Source: Axinella damicornis (lineage: Eukaryota > Porifera > Demospongiae > Axinellida > Axinellidae). Taken from it: a DNA stretch of 64,000 nucleotides. The stretch is taken from the NCBI GenBank assembly GCA_963931865.1, contig OZ007507.1, forward strand, positions 20,610,140-20,674,139. Reading direction: 5' to 3'. Position 1 is the first letter of the stretch; each line of letters begins with the position of its first letter. This document shows, piece after piece, positions 35,139 through 46,400 of this stretch. Under the pieces are notes generated by a model, which saw only the letters and a program-made list of their open reading frames with translations, did no database searches and had not been told where the DNA came from. Both the position numbers and the translations under genes were made by a program.

Positions 35139-37999
35139 ATGAGTTTCCAAGTATCTTCGTACCACGCCTCGGCGCCCTCTTCTCCCCGGGAACTCTCCCT
35201 CAGTGGACAGGGGCTGAGGCAGCTCCCGAAAGATCTGAAGGAGAGACTAGAGAGTGGGGACACCGCCCACCTTGATCTTTCCAGCAACCAGCTCTCCCCC
35301 CTCCCTCCAGAAGTTGGTGACTTTGCTCAGCTTGTGCGATTGGACGTGTCCCAGAATAACCTCAGAGAGTTACCCCCCGAGATCTGCAGTCTGCACCACC
35401 TGAGGGTGCTGGTTGCAAAGCACAACCGGATGAAGAGCTTACCTGCTGACTTGGGGAAGATGAAGAGTATGGAGGAGTTGAACTTTAGTGGGAATGGATT
35501 TGAGCATTTCCCTGCCGAGATTAATGAACTGAGGGGCCTCACCATGCTCCACCTAGGTGCAAACTTTATAAGACACATTCCTCCAGAGATTGCCAAGCTA
35601 CAGAGGTACGTTGATCAGCAGTGGTGTGCTGTCACCCTGGCTGAGGAACATGTATTTTAGTGGGTCACCCCCTCCCAGCTCTCCCCTTCCAACCCACCCG
35701 TCCCACCTCTCCCCCTCCCAACTCTCCCCCCTCCACAATTCATCGGGTCAGACTGCATTTCTCAGAAGTTGTTGTTTCCCATGAATATTAATAGAGTGTG
35801 TGGGTGCTCCAGCCAGTCCATGTTAGGGGAGTTGGTAAAACGCTATTCCGTATTCCGCGTTTTACCAACTCCCCCATGTTAGGCCTGCTGCTCCCAGTTA
35901 CCTGCTCACTAGCTCCACTTAGTGCTCGGTATTTCTCAGTGGTCAACCAGAGTTTATACTGATCCAAAGAGCATGGGTTGCATGTCGGACTCAGTCTGTG
36001 CTATGCTTGATCCCCTCCTCGTGCGTGTGAAGGAGATGTAATTATGTCTGCCACGTCCCTGTCTCCTTCCAGTACCCAGTGTTGAGACTCATTCCTGTGT
36101 TATGGTTGCATGCCTGCACTGGTTTCCTGTGCTTAATTAACTTAGATGATAGTGCTGCCTTGCCCTGAAAATACAATCTAAGGTTGAGAGCCTAAGCATT
36201 GCATTGACCCCCCTAACTTTAGAATCTGTTTAGGAGCTGCTGCAAACGTTTATTACACTCCTGGTATAGAGAAAATTGTGCCGCGTAATGTAAATAATTA
36301 ATAAACGTTTGACTATTTCCGAATGGCCTACAAAGATTCTGACTACACCGTCGTGATCGCTATGATGCAGTGACACAAAATCAAAATAATTGTGCTGAAA
36401 CTCACTTTGGTGGTAGAGATATGAGCGCTTTTGTCTCGCCGTTGGCCGCCATTGCTCGAGCGCGACTTCCGGTGGCAGTGTACCGTTCTTAGGAAAGGCA
36501 CACGAAGATTCTGACCACACGGCCGTGATCGCTGTCGTTCACTGACGCTTACATGCCGAAACTCACCGTGCTGGCTAAGTTGTGAGTGCTGTAATAATGT
36601 CTTGTCTTCCTTTTGGTCGCCATTGCTGAGCGTGGTTGCACGTGGCATGTGCGTTAATTGGAACGACTTGCCGCTTGCGCTCTCGCGCTACGGCGGGGTT
36701 GCAACGCGGCTATGAATGGTACTTGAGACTTGATAGCACTCTATATATCTTCCCTATATATATCTATCATGGTACTCACGTGATGTGTGATAATTGGAAC
36801 GAACTGTCACACTTAGCTTGTGCTACCGTTTACCCGCGGCTACCAGGAGTGCGGTTGCCCCTCGTGAACTATATATAAGGTATTCACACTTTATTGAAAA
36901 CCCTTCTCTAAAGCCAAGTACTAGGAATTACTTGAGCGTACAATAACTCAACAATATGATCTGGGACGATCTAGCTGTGATCTAGCTGTGATCATCGTCA
37001 ACCCTACATCAGTTCACTACCCTGGCCTTTACTTTGACGTGCGGTCTGTTTAGAGTATCCTGTGTGTGTACCAGGTAATCCTGTGTGTGTAGTGTGTATC
37101 CTGATCTTCCCACATACACATGTATGTGTGCTGTGTATTGGCTGCAGTTGTACAGAGCGTGCTATTGGGAAGTGTTTACTGTCTACAGCATCACAACTAC
37201 TACTGTTTGTGAAGTCATGCAGTACATCTGGGATTGTTCACCTGCTGTTTTCACCAGCCCTACAGTACAGTACATGCAGGGTATCAAGAGTGTTATAAAC
37301 CCTTGATTGTACAGCATAGTCCAACTGAAATGTTACAAATAAAGGTTGCCTATCACTATTCAGAGTGTTCTTTTTGTCCATAACATACTCCCTTTCTTCC
37401 GTAGACTGTCTTTCCTGTACCTGGGTGGCAACAGGCTCACACACGTCCCCCCTGAGCTGGGTCAGCTGACCGAGCTCTCTGCACTCATTCTCTGTGGCAA
37501 CCAACTCCAATTCCTGCCCAAAGAACTCACAAAACTCTCAAACCTACAGTCACTCCGTCTCCATGACAACCAGCTTCAGACACTTCCTCAGGGCCTCATG
37601 AAGCTGACCAACCTCCGTGAGCTCAGTCTACGAAACAATCCCCTCGTCCTGAGATTTGTCAAAGAGTGGCCCAACACAGTGCCGACTCTGCTAGAACTCA
37701 GCGGCCGCTGTGTCAAAAAGAGCACTATACCGTACAGCCCGGAGCTTATCCCAGGAGTGTTGGTGGACTACCTGAATAGGGCGCAGTGTTGCGATAACCC
37801 GCAATGCAACGGTGTCTACTTTACCTCTAGGGTCCAGAGTGTCAAGTTTGTTGACTTTTGTGGCAAGTATCGGGTTCCTCTGATGCGGTACCTGTGCTCT
37901 GCTATGTGTGTATCTGATGACACCAACTACAGCAGCTCCAGTGAGGATGAGGCAGATGAAGCGGCAAAGTATCGCATGAAGAAGGTGCTCCTGGGATGA
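35139..37999 (+). CDS. LRRC58: LRRC58, leucine-rich-repeat protein, 2 exons, about 353 aa
   Basis: Exons 35139-35605 and 37405-37999, joined in phase (AG|A). I chose ATG 35139 as the first ATG in frame; the open frame upstream has only a GTG. Eight to nine LRRs follow the LxxLxLxxNxLxxLP pattern (HLDLSSNQLSPLPPEV, RLDVSQNNLRELPPEI and so on). The C-terminal domain has the LRRC58 signature: CCDNPQCNGVYF, SVKFVDFCGKYRVPLMRYLCS, then a Ser/Glu-rich linker and the terminal MKKVLLG. The vertebrate protein is about 370 aa and ends very similarly. It is linked in recent literature to ubiquitin-ligase substrate recognition, but that role here is inference. The 1.8-kb intron holds a repeat shared with the PEX19 intron element. 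Confidence 0.92.
35826..35874. repeat. Small foldback element in LRRC58 intron
   Basis: GGGAGTTGGTAAAACGC and GCGTTTTACCAACTCCC form a perfect 17-bp stem around TATTCCGTATTCC. Confidence 0.8.
36236..36870. repeat. Interspersed repeat, second copy of 33540-34065 sequence
   Basis: Shared blocks in the same order: ACACTCCTGGTATAG..AAATTGTGCCGCGTAAT, GACTTCCGGTGGCAGT, ACCGTTCTTAGGAAAGGCAC, ACTCACCGTGCTGGCTAAGT, GGCTACCAGGAGTGCGGTTG. Each copy contains two related internal halves (ATTCTGxC..CACxGxCGTGATCGCT). No coding capacity is seen. Confidence 0.8.
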
Positions 38000-39123
38000 T
38001 TCCCACCCTACCCACTGTCATATATTTTGATTTTGTCCACAAAATGAGACTTTGAGTTGATTTGAGTTTATGTGGCATATGATGATCAGTCACAGATTGC
38101 ATATATCATAACAGTTTATTATTGCCAGTACCGACAGCAGCTCACAGGATTGCAGTGACCTTCACCCAATCAGAAGGCAGTATGCAGAAGGTCATCACAA
38201 TACTCTTATTTACGTGGAAGTGTGTAGGTGTATGAAACCTATATCAACGGTCAGCTGATTGGATCAGCAAGTACTTTGGTCATGGTACTTCCTGGGCCCC
38301 CGAATATCCTCTGTTATTCCCCCAACCATTCCCAACCACAGAACCATAACAGCTAGATCAAATACTCAGCTTTACCCAAAATTTAATAGTATAAACACAA
38401 ACACAACTAGAGGTGTTCATAGAACACATACCCCGCGCGGAATGTCTACAGGATACAGTGCAGCTACAATCGACGTGACATCTCTGCCGATGCGCATCGA
38501 ACAGGTGCTATATCGAGTATACTGTGTTCGTGTATGGCCATATCCAAAGTGTGGGAGTGACCGCTTACCGCATATTATATTGTGAAGCTGAAGAGCTAGA
38601 GGTGGGGCGAAATGTTACGAATAATAGGAAATAGCTGGAAAAAACAGCCTAAACAATAGTCACGACGTCTGTGAAGTACATATATCGTGAGAAAACACTG
38701 TTTCCTAGCGGTCATCTCGAAGCATGAAGTTTCCAAATGCACTGCGTGTCCTGTTCTTGATGGTACTCGGAGGTCACGAAGAGGTGGAGCCAATGTTATG
38801 AATAGTTATCAAAAGTAGGAAATAGCCGAAATACAGCGAAACGAAGCGCCTTGACTTCAGTCAGGTACACATAGAGTAGTTTTTTGCTATTTGCTATTGT
38901 TTGACTCCCATTCGATGGTTTATGAGGGTCTATGCGGCGAGATTTCAATTTTTTTCGCATGACAGACTGACAGACGTCAGACAAAACCGATTGCTTAACC
39001 CCGCTTCGCGCATGCGCGCGCGGGGTAACTAGCTGTCCCTCAGCATAAGAGTTACATATTGAGCTCAATATTTTTCACACACTTGTAGTGAGACTTCAGT
39101 GGGTAGCTCACGTTATTCCATGG
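38000..39123. other. Intergenic region after LRRC58
   Basis: No gene recognised. Two diverged direct copies of an AAATGTTA(C/T)GAATA..TAGGAAATAGC segment occur near 38610-38640 and 38795-38830. Confidence 0.4.
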
Positions 39124-39217
39124 TAGCCTCGTTCCTAGGCCTCCACCCAGATTTATCTCGCAGCCGTTTTCCACGACTGTGAGATAAAATCTGGGCGATA
39201 GCCTGGGAACGAGGCTA
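39124..39217. mobile_element. 94-bp MITE, TAGCCTCG family, perfect 9-bp TSD
   Basis: The ends TAGCCTCGTTCCTAGGC and GCCTGGGAACGAGGCTA are inverted, and the inner CCCAGATTTTATCTC arms also pair. Perfect 9-bp duplication ATTCCATGG at 39115-39123 and 39218-39226. Confidence 0.9.
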
Positions 39218-39226
39218 ATTCCATGG

Positions 39227-40044
39227 TAGAAACTTGACTTGTATTATATTCCCCATTTAGCCAATTCCGGATTCTCCTCACTACCCATCATTGTTATTCC
39301 AGAATAATCCACTCAGGTCTATCAGCCTGATGACTGAATGGTTTAACGTAAGTCCTAGCAGCAGCTGCACATTGGTTAGGGTATGGACATGGGGAAGGTG
39401 AGAGGCTGTGCGTCCTGTAAGGGCAGCTGAACTATTGTTATGGCTATGGGTCAGGGAGGGCCAGAGGGCAGACTTCCTTATACAAACAATTGATCTAGGA
39501 ATGTCACTTAATTGCCAATAGTGCACCTGCCTCTGTATACAATACGTACCACACACACACACACACACACACACAAAACAAATAAACATTGGCATGTATG
39601 AAAATGTCTTCTTTTTTTGCTACGTATGTAGCTAGCTATATGTCTAACTGCCTTGCTGCATCTTTGCAGCTAGCTGCGCACATGCAACCAACCACAAAGG
39701 TTGTCATGCAATTCACTCAGACTGCTTTGGTGCGAGGGGCCTATTGACCAAACTCTGAACTGGCTAGTTACCTACCAAGTGTACAGCTTTGGTCCGGAGG
39801 GGAACACTATAGGAACTGCAGTGCATGTCTGCAGGATCAGGAATTTTTGTGCAATGAACACTTGCAGAGAAAATAATTTCAGCACGAATGTCGGACTTAG
39901 TCTTTGCTCCCCTCCTCATGCAGAGAAGGAGATGTAGCTGCTAAGTATGTAATTTTGTTACTGATGTCCTTCTTTTCCAGTTGTCTTCTCTTCCGGCTCC
40001 AGTGGTCCGGCCTATACTTTGCTTGGTGATTGTGCTCAGGCCCA
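39227..40044. other. Intergenic region with (CA)n
   Basis: A (CA)n microsatellite lies at about 39550-39576. No gene seen. Confidence 0.4.
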
Positions 40045-40153
40045 TAGCCCAGCCTTCTACACTGCCAGTTTTTGATCACTTACAGTATTTTTGCATTGCT
40101 ACTGCAAGTGATCCACAAAAAAAACTGGGTGTAGAATGCCTGGCAATGAGGCT
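40045..40153. mobile_element. Degenerate MITE of the TAGCCTCG family
   Basis: TAGCCCAGCCTTCTACACTG at the left and the inverted TAGCCTCATTGCCAGGCATT at the right, with a core GATCACTTACAGTA / TACTGCAAGTGATC like the 42067 copy. It is older than the other copies, judging by mismatches. Confidence 0.65.
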
Positions 40154-40284
40154 ATGTGTGGCATGCCCCCAGGATGCTCTCCACAACAGGTGGCAGTGTG
40201 CATGTAGCAAACAGAAGTTTGCACTTCATGTTTGCTGGCTCTGTACCCTTTGGTATCATGCTGATCACGGTTAGTCTCACATGG

Positions 40285-40322
40285 TAGTCTCGTTCCCAGA
40301 GGAGGGTCTGGGAACGAGACTA
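40285..40322. mobile_element. 38-bp palindrome, TAGTCTCG variant, upstream of EF-hand/TRAPPC12 gene
   Basis: TAGTCTCGTTCCCAGA pairs with TCTGGGAACGAGACTA around a few bases. Flanks CTCACATGG (40276-40284) and CGTACATGG (40323-40331) look like a 9-bp duplication with two mismatches. It lies about 100 bp before the ATG at 40425. Confidence 0.7.
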
Positions 40323-40424
40323 CGTACATGGAGGGTTTGGGAACGAGACTCGATCATGGTCTGGATCGGGAATGAGACCGTGCAAAACGTTCCAATCGGC
40401 GCCCACCACATAGCCAGACTAGAC

Positions 40425-43400
40425 ATGGGCCAGAGCGAGTCCTCTTTCAAGCGAACGTACGAGGATACCGTCTCCCAGCTCTCTTCAGTGCAGCTGGGAG
40501 AAATAGCCGCGCGATTCAACGAGCTGTACGGGAAGGCGGGCGGACCCAAAGGGCACGTGGTGGACAGGGAGGCTTTCTCGCGTTACTTCAGGCTCCCCGT
40601 AGCTGTTGGGGATCGCCTCTTCGATGCCTTCGACAAGCAGAAGGTAATGGAAGCACGTGCATTTCATGTTACACATGCAAATTATTCCTCTGAAGGATTA
40701 ACATCCACCCTCGCCTCTCTCCCCGTGCAGAACGGCAGGATCAGTTTCGAGGAGTTTGTGTGCGGTCTGGCTGTCCTACTGCACGGCTCCTTCAACGACA
40801 AGTGCAAAATTCTCTTCCAGGTGAGCCGCATGATTGATCCGACCTACCTGCATAATTTTATCTAACCCCCAGTAATTATCCCACCCCACATAGTTCACTA
40901 GCCCAAATTATGTGAAATCATAGATAATAGAGCATAACGCTCTATTATCTATGGTGAAATGCGGTCTTGAAGTAGTGTATACGTTCAGAGGATGCAAGGG
41001 TGGTCCGAGGATGGTCCAGTTTCATAGTGCACAAGGACTGGTGTAACTTCTGTGTCTGCATAGATTTGCTGTTCTGTGCTGCAGGTGTTCAATATCCATG
41101 GCGATGAGGGTATCAGTCGAGAGGAGCTGACCACGATGCTGTCTGCCATCCAGCACTCCACCAACACCATCCTCTCCTCAGTCTCCGATAGTGACGACGC
41201 TGTAATGTACGGTGAGAACAGGGAGCAGGCTGTGAAGAGGATGGTCAACGCTGCGTTCAAGAATTGTGACATCACACGCACTGGCAAACTGCTGCCTCTC
41301 GTAAGCCAACCTAGTGGACGGTTGGGTCTAATTGCAGCATGGTTACAGTTGGGCAGTTGTGTGTACTACAACTCAGGTACTGTTATGGCCTTGACTGGGT
41401 CTGATGGGCACAATGTGGGATGATCATTCCTTGAGCACAGGGTCTGTATGTGCATCGTGGGATGATCATTGCTTCAGCACAGGGTCTGGTACGGCACAGT
41501 GTGGGATGATCATTCCTTGAGCAGAGGGTCTGGTAGGTAGGTGCATGTGGGATGATCATTCCTTGAGCAGAAGGTCTGGTAGGTGCATCGTGAGATTGAG
41601 CACAGGGTCTGGTAAGTGCATCGTGGGATGATCATTGCTTCAGCACAGGGTCTGGTAAGTGCATCGTGGGATGATCATTGCTTCAGCACAGGGTCTGGTA
41701 AGTGCATCGTGGGATGATCATTGCTTCAGCACAGGGTCTGGTAAGTGCACTGTGGGATGATCATTCCTTGAGCACAGGGTCTGGTAGGTGCATCGTGGGA
41801 TGATCATTCCTTGAGCAGAGGGTCTGGTATGGCACAGTGTGGGATGATCATTCCTTGAGCAGAGGGTCTGGTACGGCACTGATCATTCCTTGAGCAGAGG
41901 GTCTGGTACGGCACAGTGTGGGATGATCATTCCTTGAGCAGAGGGTCTGGTACGGCACAGTGTGGGATGATCATTCCTTCTCTTATCCCTGCTCTGCATA
42001 TACGGGTATACATACCCTCGGTCCCAGGCACTCGGTAGCTGAGCGCCTGTGAGCAGGGTAAGGTATAGCCTTGTTCCCAGGTCTTCCGCACCTCCACTTT
42101 TTGATCGCTTGCAGTACTGCAAGCGATCATAAACTGGAGGTGCGGAAGGCCTGGGAACGAGGCTAGTGAGGTATACATGGCACATAGCAACTCACCTTGC
42201 ATGACAGCGTGACAGCTGACGTGTGTGTCTTCTCCTACAGGAGTTTGAGTACTGGCTGAAGCGCAACCCTAAGGTACTGGACTGTCTCCTTGCCTTCAAC
42301 ACACGGGAGGAGGTGTGCACGCTTGGACCCCTCCTCATGTCGCCCGCCTCCACCTTCACCCCTACCCTCACCCACACCATCACCACCTCACACCAACCCA
42401 CACCCTCCCCCCATGTGCAACTACTCCGACAGACAAGCTCACCTCTGGAAGTGTCCCATCAGAGTCAAGCGTTTGTCCCCATCCCCATGACAGCCAGTGA
42501 GCCTTCTCTGTCTTCTCTCACCATGGAAACATCCAGGCCTACTTCTGTCTCCATGGCAACTGCAGACGTTCGTGTTACCCAGGATATTGTACAGCCGGCC
42601 CCTGAGTCCCCTCCCACCCAGCCTCCACCTGACACTCATCTTGTCGTCGCCATGGAACCCGGCTCCCTGACACTGACACAGCTGGTCACCACGGAGTCTG
42701 AAACTTCACTCCAGGAGGAGGGGCTGCAGCTGAGTGCTGGGCCAGACCCAACCACATCACCAGAGAAGGCGGCATCAGTGCATGGCTCTGGACAGAAGCT
42801 TGGTGCTGTGACATTCATTGATGATGCCCTGGACGGTGCGGAGGACCAAGACCAGGCTGGGTTGAGTGTGCCATCTAAAGAGGAACCCCTGGAGGACCTG
42901 AATGGAGGGGGGCGTGGCAATGTGACATTTGAAGAGGAACCCCTGGAGGACCCGAATGGAGGGGGGCGTGGCAGTGTGACATTCGAAGAGGAACCCCTGG
43001 AGGACCGGAATGGAAGGGGGTGTGGCAATGTGACATTTGAAGAGGAACCCCTGGAAGACCCAAATGGAGGGGGGCGTGGCAATGTGACATTCGAAGAGGA
43101 ACCCCTGGAGGACCTGAATGGAGGGGGGCGTGGCAATGTGACATTTGAAGAGGAACCAATGGAGAATCTGAATGGAGAGGGGCGCGGTGATGTTATGTTC
43201 ACGGAGGAACCCCTGGAGGGTGTGGAGGACCTGACGGACTACAGTGGTAGCATCATGCAGAGTGAGGATTCGATTGCAGCGACGCAGCGGCTGGACCTGT
43301 CCGAGGTTTTGGAGGCCCTGAGCAGCGACATTGAGCCGTCATCTCCCGTGTTACCGACCACCATGGAAACCATATTTGTAGAAGAAGATGAAGAGGAAGA

Positions 43401-46400
43401 GGCTGGCCAGGAGGAGAGTGAGCTCCTGTCGTTTAGCTCTAACGAGCTGGAAGAATCAAATTTAGATGAGTTGGAAGAGGCTGCTGCGCGATCGCGGAGT
43501 ATCTCCGAATCCCTTCCAGAGGTCACTACTGTTCCTGACAATGAGGAGCCAGCAGGAGAGGCCCCGCCCACACAGGAAGTAACAACAGCACAGGAAGTGG
43601 TGACAACAACACAGGAAGTGGTGACAACAACAACACAGGAAGTGACCACACCACAGGAAGTGGCAGTGCCACGGGAAGGTCTGCCACAGCGCCGACCCTC
43701 CCCCTACCCCACGGGGGAAGCAGAGGTTAAGGAGGCACTGTACACCGCGTGGCTGCCGAGTCCATGGACACAAGAGCTGCTTGCAAACCCTCCCCCCGGT
43801 ATGACTACCCAGCACCTCACCTGTCCAGGGTTGGTTGCCGACAGCAAGATGGTACGACTACGTGTTGTCTTCCTCTTGGTGTTAGATGACGTAGACAAGC
43901 TTCACACACATGCACACACTTTCTCGTCAGGATGACCCTATTGGAGATCTCCTTTCTTCCAAGTTCCCTGATGCTCCGAGGAAGCCCCTGTTATCCGTGG
44001 AGCATGTCTCAATGGATGCAGAGGGACTGCAAAAACTTGTGGTGAGTAGTTTGGTGCTCTCTGATATACATGGTTTGAATCCACTGCCTAGAGGTCTCTC
44101 CCCCTTCCTCCCTCTCTCCCTCCCTCCTTCCTCTCCCCCTTCCTCCCTCTCTCCCTCCCGCTCAGTTGGCCGGGTGCTACCATGCTGCTCTGGAACTGAC
44201 CAGTCGCTTCCTCTCAGCTCACGGGCAAGGGTTGGGTCAGGCTGGACAGCCCACGATGCACACTCACAAAACGTTGCAGGTACTGTAGCTCCCCTGCAAC
44301 AATGGACATCCCCACTCCACTGACTCTGCATGCCTCCCCTCTCTCCTTCTGTCCCTCCCTGTGTCCTCCTTCCCCTTCCCTCCTTTCCTCCCTCCTCCCT
44401 CCCTCCCTCCCTCCCTCCCTCCCTCCCTCCCTCCCTCCCTCCCTCCCTCCCTCCCTCCCTCCCTCCCTCCCTCCCTCCCTCCCTCCCTCCCTCCCTCCCA
44501 CCCTCCCTCCCTCTCACCCTCCCTCCCATCCTCCCTCCGTCCCTCCCTCCCTCTCAGATGTGGACAGCACGTGCGGTCCTGCTTATGCATGCACGAAAGT
44601 ATAAAGACCTGGAGTTGGAGCTAGCTGCCTTCAGGGAGCTGGACAATCCTGACCTTTACTATCAGTATCATTCCCACAGCTACCCAGGGAAGAAAGGTGC
44701 ATTCTACAGTGTACTACTCAGCATGCAGTATACTACAGTATACTACTCAGCATATTCTGACCTCCACAGGGAGTCTAGTGCCCTTCAGTCTTCGTCTGCT
44801 GCATGCACAGCTGCCCGGCTTCACAGGCAGCCCCCAGCTGGCCCTGGACAGACTCTGCAGGCTGCAGTGGGTGTGTGAAGAGGTGAGGGTGTGGTCTCAT
44901 CCCGGGACCCTCCCGGGAATGGGACGGGTGAGACCTTGACTGTGGCTGGTTGTGTTCAAACTGCTTGTAGTGATCTTATGGACTGGAATGTGTACTACAG
45001 CTGCACAAAGCTTGAGTGTTTGCAGAGGGAGCCGACGACTGTTTGCACTTTGTAGTCAGCACTTCATCACATTCTTGTCAAGGGTTGGGAGTGCCTCAGA
45101 GTTGATTGATTCCATGTCTGGCAGACTGTTAGGCATGATGAGTAACTGGTTGTAGAATACACTGTGCTGTTACTGCTGTATGGTATTATGAACATAGTCC
45201 CGTCCACTGACCAGATTCTCTCTGGACTCAAGCACTCTCGGTTACCATGGACACAGGAGCCCTTGAGTGCCCAGGACCAACAGGGTAGGTAGACCTTCAT
45301 CTGTGGGAGGAATCTGAGATTACCCACTCTCTGTGTCTTCCAAACTCAGCGGCAGAAGCCATTTGGAAGGAGAGGCTTGTTAGAGTGAAATTCTCCCTGG
45401 GCAACTGTTTTGTAGCGATACAGGTTAGCCTGGCAGCTCGTGTGAGGTCATGTGATGTGTCACATGCCATCATTTGCCACGCCTCCTCCAGGACTATTCA
45501 ATGGCAGCGGAGGTGTATAAAGGTGTAATTGAGAAGGTGCCAACGCTGAAGGCTGAACTGTACTCAGGCATTGGAAGACTCTATCTCCAGGTGTGTTAAT
45601 ATTTAGGCCTTTGTAGCCCATTGTCATGGCAATAAGTTTGGTAGGAGCTCATTAGTCAGTTGCCATGGAAATAGGCTTTGAAGGATTTTTCCTTGTATAT
45701 TGCTCCTGTTTGACAAGTAACTTCCCTCAAACTGTGAGTGGGCTGGCCCTCTGTCATACGCTGGAAGTAGTCCGTAATGTACAGCCATGTGTCTGGATCT
45801 CTCCTGCAGCTTGGAGACCTGCAGTCTGCTCAGAAGTACTTCTCTTGTGTCACTGCCATTGCCTCAGAGGACACCTCTGAACTCATTCATGTCAAGATCA
45901 ACGAGTGAGTGTACACAACACCATCTAACACACCCACACCATGGGACACACCCATGGGCCACACCCACCACTCACCTCCATGCATCAGTCCGGTATTCTT
46001 CTGTCACCTCCATTCCACCCAGAGCCCTGGTGAATGTGTTCCTCTCAAAATGGCAGAGTGCCAGAGATTGCTTTGAGTCTGTGCTGAACATGGAGCCCGG
46101 CAACTTGATGGTACGTGAGTGTCCCATCTCTTGATGGTACGTGAGTGTCCCATCTCTTGATGGTACGTGAGTGTCCCATCTCTTGACGGTACGTGAGTGT
46201 CCCATCTCTTGATGGTACGTGAGTGTCCCATCTCTTGACGGTACGTGAATGTCCCATCTCTTGATGGTACGTGAGTGTCCCATCTCTTGATGGTACGTGA
46301 GTGTTCCATCTCTTGACGGTACGTGAGTGTCCCATCTCTTGATGGTACGTGAGTGTCCCATCTCTTGACGGTACGTGAGTGTCCCATCTCTTGACGGTAC

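Noticed and set aside
41415..41985. Regular direct repeats resembling a CRISPR array
   Set aside because: Units are contiguous variants without unique spacers, in an intron of an animal gene; it is a minisatellite.
44302..44624. PPSLPPSLPPS-type ORFs
   Set aside because: Translation of a (CCCT)n microsatellite in a TRAPPC12 intron.
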